From a virus, in the IMG/VR virus record IMGVR_UViG_3300025418_000732, positions 1-40,066 of that record: a stretch of DNA of 40,066 bases; one strand, given 5' to 3'. Position 1 is the stretch's first letter. Each line of letters opens with the position of its first letter. The notes beneath the pieces are model-generated. The model did not search any database and was not told the origin of the DNA. It saw only the letters and a list, made by a program, of their open reading frames with translations. Shown piece by piece: positions 15,534 to 23,390 of this stretch. Made by a program: the position numbers and the translations under genes.

Positions 15534-15980
15534 ATGGCATCAAATCCACAAGTCGTACAAGGTACGCTTAATAGACTGCGGGGATCGGTGGTATTTGCCG
15601 ATTACCCCGATTTGCAAGTTACATCTGCCTATTTGGCTAAAGAAGCTATTTCCATCAGTTTTGATGGCGATACCTCTTTGCTGATTGGCACTTTGACTGG
15701 CGCTGTCACCTCACCCGAACCCTATACATATGGCACAGTAACCATCCACTTGCTGCGTACTCAGGATTTGGCTAATGCGTTCAAGAACCAAATTGAAATT
15801 AATACGACAATGGGTTCTGTGAATATCATTGGTGACTCGACTGCTTTGGATAACTTCCAACTCGAAAACTGCATTTTGATGAGCTTGCAAGAAATCACTT
15901 TTGACGGCAACCAGGCTGGCCTGATTGTTCGTCTGCGTGGCGTCTACAACATCAATAGCGATCTGTTCGCAGACTCTTAA
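15534..15980 (+). CDS. Tail tube protein
   Basis: The 148-aa product follows the sheath gene by 12 nt, the usual order, with RBS AAGGAG before ATG 15534. It is a beta-rich small protein (VVFADYPDLQVTSAYLAKEAISISFDGD, TYGTVTIHLLRTQDLANAF), consistent with the tube fold, and polymerises inside the sheath. A long hairpin terminator follows its stop at 15994. Confidence 0.78.
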   Translation: MASNPQVVQGTLNRLRGSVVFADYPDLQVTSAYLAKEAISISFDGDTSLLIGTLTGAVTSPEPYTYGTVTIHLLRTQDLANAFKNQIEINTTMGSVNIIGDSTALDNFQLENCILMSLQEITFDGNQAGLIVRLRGVYNINSDLFADS

Positions 15981-15993
15981 GCCTATAATGGCG

Positions 15994-16027
15994 AAACCCC
16001 AGAAAGCGGTCAGGCTTTTTGGGGTTT
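15994..16027 (+). terminator. Hairpin terminator after the tube gene
   Basis: A 14-bp stem pairs AAACCCCAGAAAGC (15994-16007) with GCTTTTTGGGGTTT (16014-16027) around a 6-nt loop; one pair is G-T. The 3' tail is only TCTAATC, so it may terminate partially or protect the 3' end. A TATAAT at 15984-15989 lies just upstream with no clear -35. Confidence 0.6.
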
Positions 16028-16054
16028 CTAATCAATTGACAACAGAGGTGTCGC

Positions 16055-16642
16055 ATGACTTCTAAGATTTTAATCAATAAGCGCCTGAACTTGGTAGTGT
16101 CTACCGAAGTATCTATTGGGCCAATTCGCATTCATTCGGTTCCAGTCAGTCGTGATGTCTTTGAGACATTCTATGAAGAACTGGGCGAAGTCTTCACAAA
16201 ATCATTTGGTGAGAGCAGTAGTGCCCACATGGCACTATCGGCTCCACAATTGGCCTATGCTGCTTTAAAGAAGTCTGCCAGAGCCAAAGGAACATGGGAC
16301 ACGGTTAAGAGCGGTTTAATTAATGAGATTGTGCGTTTAAGCAATGTGGCGTTTATTGGCAATAAAGGTTGGGAATCCTTGCCGATGGATATTGCTGTGA
16401 AGCGTGGCATCTTGGATGAGGATGCAGAAAGCGAGGTGCTTTCTGCTCTCATTTTTTTTACGGCAATTACTTTTGTTTCTCCGAAAAGCATGGCGCAGGG
16501 TTTCTTGGACATGGCGTCAGCTTTAAGGAGCTGGGAACTTACTTCGTCCAATTTTACGGAATTCAAAAATGGATTGCCGACATTGACCGAGGAAGAGATT
16601 TTGGTGACGACAACATCATCGCGTGTGCCCTCAGTTACTTAA
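16055..16642 (+). CDS. Tail assembly chaperone (short form)
   Basis: The 195-aa protein sits between tube and tape measure, where tail assembly chaperones (lambda G analogues) are found. The zero-frame reading ends FTEFKNGLPTLTEEEILVTTTSSRVPSVT. RBS AGAGGTG lies upstream of ATG 16055. The last third contains a T-TTT-TTT heptamer (16453-16459) and a CAAAAAT stretch (16564-16570), and an open -1 frame continues past the stop. It should bind the tape measure protein during tail assembly. Confidence 0.75.
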   Translation: MTSKILINKRLNLVVSTEVSIGPIRIHSVPVSRDVFETFYEELGEVFTKSFGESSSAHMALSAPQLAYAALKKSARAKGTWDTVKSGLINEIVRLSNVAFIGNKGWESLPMDIAVKRGILDEDAESEVLSALIFFTAITFVSPKSMAQGFLDMASALRSWELTSSNFTEFKNGLPTLTEEEILVTTTSSRVPSVT

Positions 16643-16755
16643 CAGATGAGGGGTTCAAAGACTTTATGTCGGAGAACGGTGGTGAGTGGATGGATGTCCA
16701 TGAATTTAGGCAAAGGCATCTTATCAGCGCATTGAAATCTAGGGCTTTCATTTAA
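16055..16755 (+). CDS. Predicted -1 frameshift product of the tail chaperone
   Basis: The -1 frame is open beyond the short form's stop to TAA at 16753-16755, adding about 60 residues that read like real protein: WIADIDRGRDFGDDNIIACA, then YLTDEGFKDFMSENGGEWMD and FRQRHLISALKSRAFI. This matches the lambda G/GT arrangement, conserved across tailed phages. The best location for the shift is around CAAAAAT (16564-16570), where the fusion would read FTEFKKWIADIDRG, 33 nt downstream of an AAGGAG stimulator-like motif (16525-16530); T-TTT-TTT (16453-16459) is an alternative. Confidence 0.65.
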
Positions 16756-16774
16756 CAGCGATGACCCCTAAAAT
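16746..16774 (+). promoter_or_regulatory. Promoter-like element before the tape measure
   Basis: TTTCAT (16746-16751), a 17-nt spacer and TAAAAT (16769-16774) lie 6 nt before ATG 16781. No ribosome binding site is seen for the tape measure. The element overlaps the end of the chaperone frameshift extension. Confidence 0.35.
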
Positions 16775-16780
16775 CAAGAT

Positions 16781-18430
16781 ATGGCAAACACCACACCCAT
16801 TATCACGATTGATGTCAATGATGATGCCTTTAAGGCGTTCCAAGCATCATTTGATAAGTTCAAAAAGGTTGTTGATAACTTCTCTAGCAGCTTCAAAGCT
16901 GTCGGTGACGCTGCGGCAAAAGCTGTTGATACAGCTACATCTGCTGTAGAAAAGGCTGCTGAGAAGTCTGCAAATGCCAAAGTGTCTGCCGAGCAACGTG
17001 CAGCAGACAAGATCAACAAGATCAATGAAGCAAAAGCGCAGAAGGATTTTCAGCGTCAGTTGCGTAACCTGCAAAAAATGCAGGATGCTGAAGTCAAAGC
17101 CGAGCAAAAACGCCTAGAGACTTCAAAGAAGAACTTAGAAGCTGCCAACAAAAAGCGAATTAACCAAGAGCAATCGGAAGAAGAAAAGATTGCCCGTCAG
17201 AAAAAAGACCTGTTTAAAAAGGTTTTGGGCGATAACTTGGTTAGCTTTTATGACTTTGCGTCCAAGGTCAAAGATGTTGGAATGAGTACCGTTGGTGCTG
17301 CCCTGGGTACGGCAGCACTGGCAATTGCTGGATTTGAGTCTGCTGGTCCATTGGCTGCATTGAGAAAGCAGTCTGGTGGCGCTGGTGTGGCCGCTGGCAA
17401 CTTCTTGTCATTTGGCCCATCATTTGAACGGTTCTTGAACGATCCTAGTGGCACTCTGCAAGGCATTGCCAATATGCAGTTGAACCTTGCACAACGGGGT
17501 CAACTGCAAGCACTGACAGGGCTGACTGGGGCGCAAGTACAGAATAGATCGGCGGATCAGTTGGCTCCAGATGTGTTGAGAGCCATTCAACGCCGCTATC
17601 AAGAAAATCCTAGTTTGCAGTATGCCCAAGCGTTTGGCATCGACAAATTGGTCAGCGAAGATGAGCGCCGCCGAATTGGCACAATGAGCAAGTCTGAGCT
17701 GGAATCCTCGATTATCAGCAGCCAGCAACAAGGTGCATTCAACCGAATCAACCCTGATTCCTTGAAATCTTGGACCGATCTCTATCAAGCCATTCAAGAG
17801 GCCAGTGCGGCAGGTAAGGCATTGATGGGGTCTATGGGTGCTTTGGCTGATGTATTGGGATTTGTAACCAAGGCATTTACCGAAGCATTCCAAGTGCTAA
17901 AGTTCATCGTTGATAAGTTATCCATTCCATTTAGCCAATGGTTCTCATCACCATCAAAAGACACGCCTCAGACCAATGCGGCCAATGTTAGCGGTCAATC
18001 GGCTGGTGGAGCGCCAGGTACTGGTACTGCTGCTGACAGGCGCAATAACCCAGGCAATTTGAGAAATGTTGGCGGCAGAGGGTTCCAGCAGTTTGGTTCT
18101 ACTGAAGAGGGCTTTAGGGCTATGGCCCATCAGCTTCAGTTGTACGGCCAAAGACATAATGACACCCTTCAAGGCATCATTTCCAAATGGGCACCCAGCA
18201 GCGAAAACAATACGGCTGCTTATATTGCCAATGTTGCCAAAAAAACAGGGTTCTCCTCGACTGAGCATTTGAATTTGAATGATCCAACTGTGCTGTCCAA
18301 ATTGATGGTTGCAATGGCGCAGCAAGAGGGAACAAAGAATAAATATACGCCTGAGGGAGTTAAATTGATGATTCAAAATAACACAGGCGGCAGCGCAGTT
18401 GTCTCTGCAAGTGCGATGGGAGCTTCATAA
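16781..18430 (+). CDS. Tape measure protein with C-terminal lytic-type domain
   Basis: The 549-aa protein starts with a long helical region (about 5-150, rich in Ala, Lys, Glu, with many coiled-coil heptads), then hydrophobic segments (about 165-200, GAALGTAALAIAGF), and a C-terminal domain (about 419-545) with RRNNPGNLRNVGGRGFQQFG and WAPSSENNTAAYIANVAKKT. That domain resembles a peptidoglycan-acting module of phage virion proteins. It sets tail length and may help DNA entry by nicking the cell wall. It is short for a tape measure, implying a short tail. Catalytic residues cannot be named with confidence. Confidence 0.8.
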   Translation: MANTTPIITIDVNDDAFKAFQASFDKFKKVVDNFSSSFKAVGDAAAKAVDTATSAVEKAAEKSANAKVSAEQRAADKINKINEAKAQKDFQRQLRNLQKMQDAEVKAEQKRLETSKKNLEAANKKRINQEQSEEEKIARQKKDLFKKVLGDNLVSFYDFASKVKDVGMSTVGAALGTAALAIAGFESAGPLAALRKQSGGAGVAAGNFLSFGPSFERFLNDPSGTLQGIANMQLNLAQRGQLQALTGLTGAQVQNRSADQLAPDVLRAIQRRYQENPSLQYAQAFGIDKLVSEDERRRIGTMSKSELESSIISSQQQGAFNRINPDSLKSWTDLYQAIQEASAAGKALMGSMGALADVLGFVTKAFTEAFQVLKFIVDKLSIPFSQWFSSPSKDTPQTNAANVSGQSAGGAPGTGTAADRRNNPGNLRNVGGRGFQQFGSTEEGFRAMAHQLQLYGQRHNDTLQGIISKWAPSSENNTAAYIANVAKKTGFSSTEHLNLNDPTVLSKLMVAMAQQEGTKNKYTPEGVKLMIQNNTGGSAVVSASAMGAS

Positions 18431-19035
18431 TGGTTACGACAGGCTTAAGCACTTTTCAGCAGCTCTATGAACTCAGTCCAATTTTCTTGGTGGGTGGAGT
18501 TGCTGGCAGCGGCGAACCCATACCAATTACTCAAATCTTACAAAATGGTGTGACGCCAAATAATCCCAATGACTATTTTGCTCACTTCAAACCATTACCT
18601 GGTGGGACCATTGAGTCTTGGGGTGTTGCTCAATATCCATTGGCAGCTCTGACAACTGCGGCCAATGCCGTGGTCCAGCAGCCTATTTCCATCAGCCTGT
18701 TGATGCAATGTCCCGCACAAAATGTTGCTGGGAATAATTACTACAACAAGCTGTCCATCATTTCTTCGCTTAAAAGCACTTTGGACAATCACATCTTGCA
18801 GGGCGGTTGGTTCAGTGTATATACGCCTGCTTTTGTTTATTCTGGATGCCTTTTGACATCATTGAAGGATGTTTCTGGCGCTGAAAACAAACAAGTCCAG
18901 TTGATGTATCAGTGGGATTTTGTTCAGCCTTTGATTACTGAAGAACAAGCGGCTACGACTCAAACAGCGTTCATGAACAAGGTTACTCAAGGATTTAAAG
19001 TCATTGGTCAGCCAGCATACTCTGGAGCGCAATAA
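18430..19035 (+). CDS. Baseplate or distal tail component
   Basis: The 201-aa product directly follows the tape measure with a TAATG overlap, a position usually held by a tube-initiator, LysM-type or hub-associated protein. It is soluble, contains FSVYTPAFVYSGCLLTSLKDVSG and lacks obvious domains I can name. The gene is tightly coupled to the plug-like gene that follows. Its role is inferred from position. Confidence 0.55.
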   Translation: MVTTGLSTFQQLYELSPIFLVGGVAGSGEPIPITQILQNGVTPNNPNDYFAHFKPLPGGTIESWGVAQYPLAALTTAANAVVQQPISISLLMQCPAQNVAGNNYYNKLSIISSLKSTLDNHILQGGWFSVYTPAFVYSGCLLTSLKDVSGAENKQVQLMYQWDFVQPLITEEQAATTQTAFMNKVTQGFKVIGQPAYSGAQ

Positions 19036-19301
19036 TGACTACTTATGTAACCTTTGTTGAAAGACCAAATCAGAATTTCCAATTTTCAGCGAATTTGGAC
19101 AATGCGACCTATACGCTGATTGTCACTTGGAATTTGTTTGGTCAACGGTATTACTTGACTTGCTACACGTTGCAGGGAAATGTTGTATTCAATGTTCCAT
19201 TGATTGCTTCACCTGACGATTACAACATTAATTTGGCAGCAGGATATTTTAAAACTTCAATTGTTTTTAGGGCCAGCACACAGAATTTTGAGGTGGGCTG
19301 A
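19035..19301 (+). CDS. Baseplate plug-like protein (DUF6983 type)
   Basis: The 88-aa product (VERPNQNFQFSANLDNATYT, LFGQRYYLTCYTLQG) resembles the small DUF6983 proteins I recall as baseplate plugs in Pam3-type cyanophages. It should sit at the tube's lower end or between hub subunits. It is coupled to both neighbours by overlapping stop/start codons (TAATG and TGATG). Confidence 0.6.
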   Translation: MTTYVTFVERPNQNFQFSANLDNATYTLIVTWNLFGQRYYLTCYTLQGNVVFNVPLIASPDDYNINLAAGYFKTSIVFRASTQNFEVG

Positions 19302-20296
19302 TGCGGTATTACAACCTAATGATCACAGATGCCGCATCTGGGGCATTGATCAAACAATACACCAGCACCTCAAATGGAACGCCAAGCGGCACTAATAATG
19401 GTGCTGCTTTAAACATTGAATTTGATTTGCCCGTGGCGTCTTATGACGCCCCAATGGGTAACTCTTATGTTCGGGTTTGGGGAATTCCTTTTGCTGACAT
19501 TTCTCAATCGGCCAACTTTACAAATCAAAACATTACGCTTGAAATTGGTTTGACGGCTGGTCTGCCATTGGCAAATCCAAGTCAAGCCGGATTGGTGCTG
19601 TCTGGCACGGTGTTTCAGGCTTTTGGCAATTGGCAGGGTACGCTTTTGACCTTGGATTTGATCATTGCGCCAGCGACTGGAACTCCGGCCAATCCAGTTA
19701 ACTTAAGTTTTAATTGGCCCAAGAATACCCAGTTGTCCAAGGCCATAGCCCAGTCTTTATCCACAGCTTATCCAACTTATCAACAGAGCATCAACATCAG
19801 TTCAGAGTTGGTTTATACCGAAGACCAAAATGGGTTTTATGCCGACTTGAACCAGTTCGGCAATTATTTGTTTCAGACTTCTAAGAACATCATCAAAACT
19901 CAAGGTTATGCTGGCGTTAGGTTGTCTGTTCAAAATAATGTGATCACGGTGACTGATAACAGCAACGCTGGCGCTAGTACCAGCACCAGCACGGGAGCTG
20001 CTGTTAGTTCTGCGCCGATCACATTGAACTTAAATGATTTTATGTCTCAACCGACATGGATTGACATTGCTACGGTTCAAATTGATTTGGTGGCAAGGCA
20101 TGATCTGTCTTTGGGCCAAGTGGTCAATTTGCCTAAATTTATTGCATCTAGCACCCAAGCATCATTCTCGCCATTTAGAAATGATTCTGCCTTTACGGGT
20201 ACTGGGACCATCATCCAAATTCGTCATGTGGGCAATTTGCGTCAACTTGATGGTGATAGCTGGAAGACGGTTGTTAACGTCTTAACTGGAGCTTGA
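19301..20296 (+). CDS. Baseplate hub protein
   Basis: The 331-aa product lies between the plug and the spike, where the hub (gp27/gp44-like) is encoded. It has a beta-rich N-terminal domain (PMGNSYVRVWGIPFADISQS) and a C-terminal part with IATVQIDLVARHDLSLGQVVNLP and GTIIQIRHVGNLRQLDGDSW, typical of hub beta-barrel domains. A Ser/Thr/Gly-rich linker (SNAGASTSTSTGAAVS) separates the parts. The hub connects tube to spike. GAGGTGG precedes ATG 19301. Confidence 0.7.
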   Translation: MRYYNLMITDAASGALIKQYTSTSNGTPSGTNNGAALNIEFDLPVASYDAPMGNSYVRVWGIPFADISQSANFTNQNITLEIGLTAGLPLANPSQAGLVLSGTVFQAFGNWQGTLLTLDLIIAPATGTPANPVNLSFNWPKNTQLSKAIAQSLSTAYPTYQQSINISSELVYTEDQNGFYADLNQFGNYLFQTSKNIIKTQGYAGVRLSVQNNVITVTDNSNAGASTSTSTGAAVSSAPITLNLNDFMSQPTWIDIATVQIDLVARHDLSLGQVVNLPKFIASSTQASFSPFRNDSAFTGTGTIIQIRHVGNLRQLDGDSWKTVVNVLTGA

Positions 20297-20297
20297 G

Positions 20298-20948
20298 ATG
20301 AGTGGCGGTAATGTAACCAAGACCCCTTTTGCTCAAACAATGAATACTTTCGCCCAGCGAAAGGTTCAGGACAATTTACAGCAGCAAGGTCAAGTATTGC
20401 CTTGTTCAGTGGTTGCTGTTTTGCATAACGGCACGGCTGTCACGGTTGCCTTCCAAGTTGATCAAAGTTTGGGGTACACCATTCCGCAGGTCACAATGCC
20501 TGTGGCTATTTCTCAATACGTTCGGATTCCAATTCAGGTTGGCGATACAGGTATTGCTTTGTCGGCCAGCACCAGGTTGGGTGGCATTTCTGGGCTTGGA
20601 TCGGGATTGGCTCCATTGAACACGCCCAGCAATTTGGGTGCTTTGGTGTTCATGCCCATCAGCAATATTAGCTGGTCATCCATCGACTCTACAGCCGTTG
20701 TCATCAGCTCTGCTCATAGTGATTCTGTAGTAACAATTAGTGATACCGAGATCGTTTCCACCAGAGGCAATTCTGTCGTGACGATTACTGATACCGAAGT
20801 CAGTTTGGTGCAAGGTTCCACATCAATTGTTTTGTCTGGCAATAACGTCAACATCAATGGAACACTTATTATTAATGGACAACCATACTTGTCTCACAAA
20901 CATACTGGCGTCAAGGCTGGTACTGATACCAGCGGAGGAGTAGCGTAA
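20298..20948 (+). CDS. Baseplate spike protein (Mu gp45/P2 gpV-like)
   Basis: The 216-aa product has an N-terminal OB-fold-like domain (about 35-90), then repetitive beta-helix strands (VVTISDTEIVSTRGNSVVTI, TEVSLVQGSTSIVLSGNNVN) and a C-terminal tip YLSHKHTGVKAGTDTSGGVA. The HxH pair (SHKH) matches the metal-coordinating apex of gpV/gp45 spikes. This trimeric needle pierces the outer membrane. RBS GGAG precedes ATG 20298; TAATG couples it to the next gene. Confidence 0.85.
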   Translation: MSGGNVTKTPFAQTMNTFAQRKVQDNLQQQGQVLPCSVVAVLHNGTAVTVAFQVDQSLGYTIPQVTMPVAISQYVRIPIQVGDTGIALSASTRLGGISGLGSGLAPLNTPSNLGALVFMPISNISWSSIDSTAVVISSAHSDSVVTISDTEIVSTRGNSVVTITDTEVSLVQGSTSIVLSGNNVNINGTLIINGQPYLSHKHTGVKAGTDTSGGVA

Positions 20949-21283
20949 TGCGTACTTATGGAACAGATAAAAATGGCAATTGGGTTGAGGTAGATACTCA
21001 GCCCAATGGCGAAAATGGCTATGTTTGGTTGACAACCTTAATTCAGACTTTGTTGATGAATTCTGGTGAAAATCCTTTGTATGCCAATTACGGTTTACCT
21101 GCGATTCAATCGGTTCAGACTCAAGTTGCACCTGATGCGGCAGTGGCTAGAACACAAAGCCAATTCTCTCAATATTTTGCAAGTTTGGTGGTTACTAAAA
21201 TAGCAAGTGTCCTTAACCCGACTTACCAAATTAACGCAATTTTCTTGTCAGGAACTGTGTATCAAGCCACAATAGCCACTTAG
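20948..21283 (+). CDS. Baseplate wedge protein (Mu gp46/gp25-like)
   Basis: The 111-aa product is placed after the spike and before the gpJ-like protein, as in the Mu gp45-46-47-48 order. It contains VWLTTLIQTLLMNSGENPLYANYG, whose NP and GL residues fit the small gp25-like fold. It should join wedge subunits. A very strong ribosome binding site (GGAGGAG) lies upstream of ATG 20948. Confidence 0.65.
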   Translation: MRTYGTDKNGNWVEVDTQPNGENGYVWLTTLIQTLLMNSGENPLYANYGLPAIQSVQTQVAPDAAVARTQSQFSQYFASLVVTKIASVLNPTYQINAIFLSGTVYQATIAT

Positions 21284-21292
21284 GATTAGCCC

Positions 21293-22687
21293 ATGACAAC
21301 TGCACTTACTGCGCCCTATACCGTCACGCCTCCAGCCACACTGGCGGCTGAAGCATTTGCTATTGCTCAAGGGTTAGCCCCAGGCATCACCAGCTTGCCA
21401 GCCAATTTGATTGGCGACATGAATGCCACATCTGCTGGTTCTTTATCGGTGGCTCAACAAGCCTTGGTTGATCTGGTCAATTCAGTATCACCCTATACAG
21501 CCAATGCACCCATTCTTTATCAACTCGGTAATGTCTATGGGGTGCAACAAGGTGTTGGCTCCAATACTTCTGTCTACGTTACCTTTTCTGGTACACCAGG
21601 CTTTGTCGTAAACATTGGCTTTACGGTGTCTGATGGCACTTACCAGTACACGGTTCAGGACGGCGGTATTGTTGAGTCGGGCGGTGTGTCCTCACCTCTG
21701 TATTGTTTGGCTACGACTGCTGGCTCTTGGGCGGTTCCAGTTGGGGCAGTGACCCAATTGATTACATCTGTTCCATTGGGCGTCACTTTGAGCTGCACCA
21801 ATACAACTGCTGGGTTGCCTGGGGCTGCTGCACAAAGTCTGCAATCTTATCAATCTCAAGTCATTCAGGCTGGTTTGGCTACAGGCCAAGGCATGGCGAC
21901 TTACTTAAAAACCCAGTTGCAAAATGTCAGCGGTGTGCAGTCCAATTTGATTGCTGTCCAACAGGTAACAGCGCCAACTGCTGGCTGGAAAGTCATTGTT
22001 GGCGGTGGTGATCCTTATGCTGTGGCCCAAGCCATTTATACCGGCTTGTTTAATATTTTGGATTTGGTCGGCGCAAATGGCTTTATTGGCACTGGCTCGA
22101 TCTCTGGAACCACACTGACCATTACTTCAGTTACTGCTGGCGCTATCACTTTGGGTTGCCCCATTAGAGGAACTGGTGTTACGGCCAATACGATTGTGAC
22201 CGCACTCGGTTCAGGTTCAGGTGGCACTGGGACCTATTCGGTCAACAATTCTCAATCGGTGTCTTCTGAAACATTGACCAGTGGCGGCAGCACAGAAACG
22301 ATTGCCATTCAAGATTTTCCCAATACTTACACGATTCTTTTTGTTGTGCCATTACAGCAAAGCGTCAATGTGGGGATTAATTGGACAACCATTGCGGGTA
22401 CTAATTTTGTAAGCAATACGGTTGTGGCTTCAGCAGTTCAACCGGCTATTGTGAATTACATTAATTCACTTTATGTTGGTCAGCCCATCAGCATTTTGGA
22501 AATGCAGCAAGTATTTCAAACCGCAACGGCAAACATCATTCCTCAAGCCAACATCAATAAATTGACCTTTGCGGTTCAGATTAATGGTGTAAATGCTCCA
22601 CCTGACGCCAATGGAATTTTGATTCGTGGCAGCTCAGAAGGCTATTTCTATACAACAACGGCCAACATTACGGTAACAAATTCCTAA
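21293..22687 (+). CDS. Baseplate J-like protein (Mu gp47) with Ig-like insertion
   Basis: The 464-aa wedge component has the N-terminal pattern of gpJ/gp47 (LAAEAFAIAQGLAPG, PILYQLGNVYG) and conserved YQSQVIQAGLATGQGMATYLKT. Residues about 265-330 (FIGTGSISGTTLTITSVTA, GTGVTANTIVTALGSGSGG) form a Ser/Thr/Gly beta domain that I recognise as a widespread mobile Ig-like module of phage structural proteins, inserted mid-protein. The wedge holds the fibre anchors. It follows gp46-like by 9 nt. Confidence 0.8.
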   Translation: MTTALTAPYTVTPPATLAAEAFAIAQGLAPGITSLPANLIGDMNATSAGSLSVAQQALVDLVNSVSPYTANAPILYQLGNVYGVQQGVGSNTSVYVTFSGTPGFVVNIGFTVSDGTYQYTVQDGGIVESGGVSSPLYCLATTAGSWAVPVGAVTQLITSVPLGVTLSCTNTTAGLPGAAAQSLQSYQSQVIQAGLATGQGMATYLKTQLQNVSGVQSNLIAVQQVTAPTAGWKVIVGGGDPYAVAQAIYTGLFNILDLVGANGFIGTGSISGTTLTITSVTAGAITLGCPIRGTGVTANTIVTALGSGSGGTGTYSVNNSQSVSSETLTSGGSTETIAIQDFPNTYTILFVVPLQQSVNVGINWTTIAGTNFVSNTVVASAVQPAIVNYINSLYVGQPISILEMQQVFQTATANIIPQANINKLTFAVQINGVNAPPDANGILIRGSSEGYFYTTTANITVTNS

Positions 22688-22688
22688 T

Positions 22689-23390
22689 ATGTTGACCCAA
22701 CAAATACCATCCTATCCATATCAGCAGTATGCGTCTGATGACAGAATCAGCGCATTCTTCACTGCTTACAATGAATTGAGTCAAATCAATTTGAACACCA
22801 TCAATGCTGTTCAATTGCCAATTTATTTGAATCAGTCTGGCGATCTATTGGATTGGTGTGCTGCTGGTATTTATGGTCTGTATAGAACCTCTTTGCCTGT
22901 TGGCGGTTTTATTGAAAAAGGTCCAGTTAACACTTTTGAGTTAAATACCGAACAGCCAAACGAATCGCAACTGATAGCAAATACAGCAAGCTATACGGTT
23001 AATGATCTGGTGTTCCAACGCATCATTCAATGGAACACATTCAAAGGTGATGGCTATCAATTCAACATTCGATGGTTAAAACGCAGAGTTCAAAGATTTT
23101 TAAGTGGTGCAATTTTCCCAGATCAGACTTACCAAATTAGCGTCACATTTACTGGTGAGAATGCTGTTTTGATTAGTTTGTTGCCACCAACATCAGTAAC
23201 CCCATCATCTGCTGAATACAACGTAGCGGCTTATGACACGGTTCAATACAACCAGAACCCAATTATTAATGGGTCGAGTCAATCGGTTAACTATATCAAT
23301 TTAGCCTTGGCTCCTTATCTGCAAGCGGGAATTAACGCTGGTGCGCTACAGCTTCCATTTCAATATACATACACGGTGCAATACTCATGA
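22689..23390 (+). CDS. Tail fibre-attachment protein (Mu gp48/DUF2612-like)
   Basis: The 233-aa product follows the gp47-like gene by 1 nt. It contains ISAFFTAYNELSQINLNTI, GDLLDWCAAGIYGLYRTSL and VFQRIIQWNTFKGDGYQFN. This is the gp48/DUF2612-type adaptor that joins fibres to the baseplate. Its stop overlaps the first fibre ATG as ATGA. A Mu-like order and the ensuing three fibre genes support the role. Confidence 0.72.
   Translation: MLTQQIPSYPYQQYASDDRISAFFTAYNELSQINLNTINAVQLPIYLNQSGDLLDWCAAGIYGLYRTSLPVGGFIEKGPVNTFELNTEQPNESQLIANTASYTVNDLVFQRIIQWNTFKGDGYQFNIRWLKRRVQRFLSGAIFPDQTYQISVTFTGENAVLISLLPPTSVTPSSAEYNVAAYDTVQYNQNPIINGSSQSVNYINLALAPYLQAGINAGALQLPFQYTYTVQYS

Noticed and set aside
19757-19765. 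Perfect DnaA box-like TTATCCACA inside the hub gene
   Set aside because: A single copy within coding sequence, with no AT-rich tract or repeats nearby.
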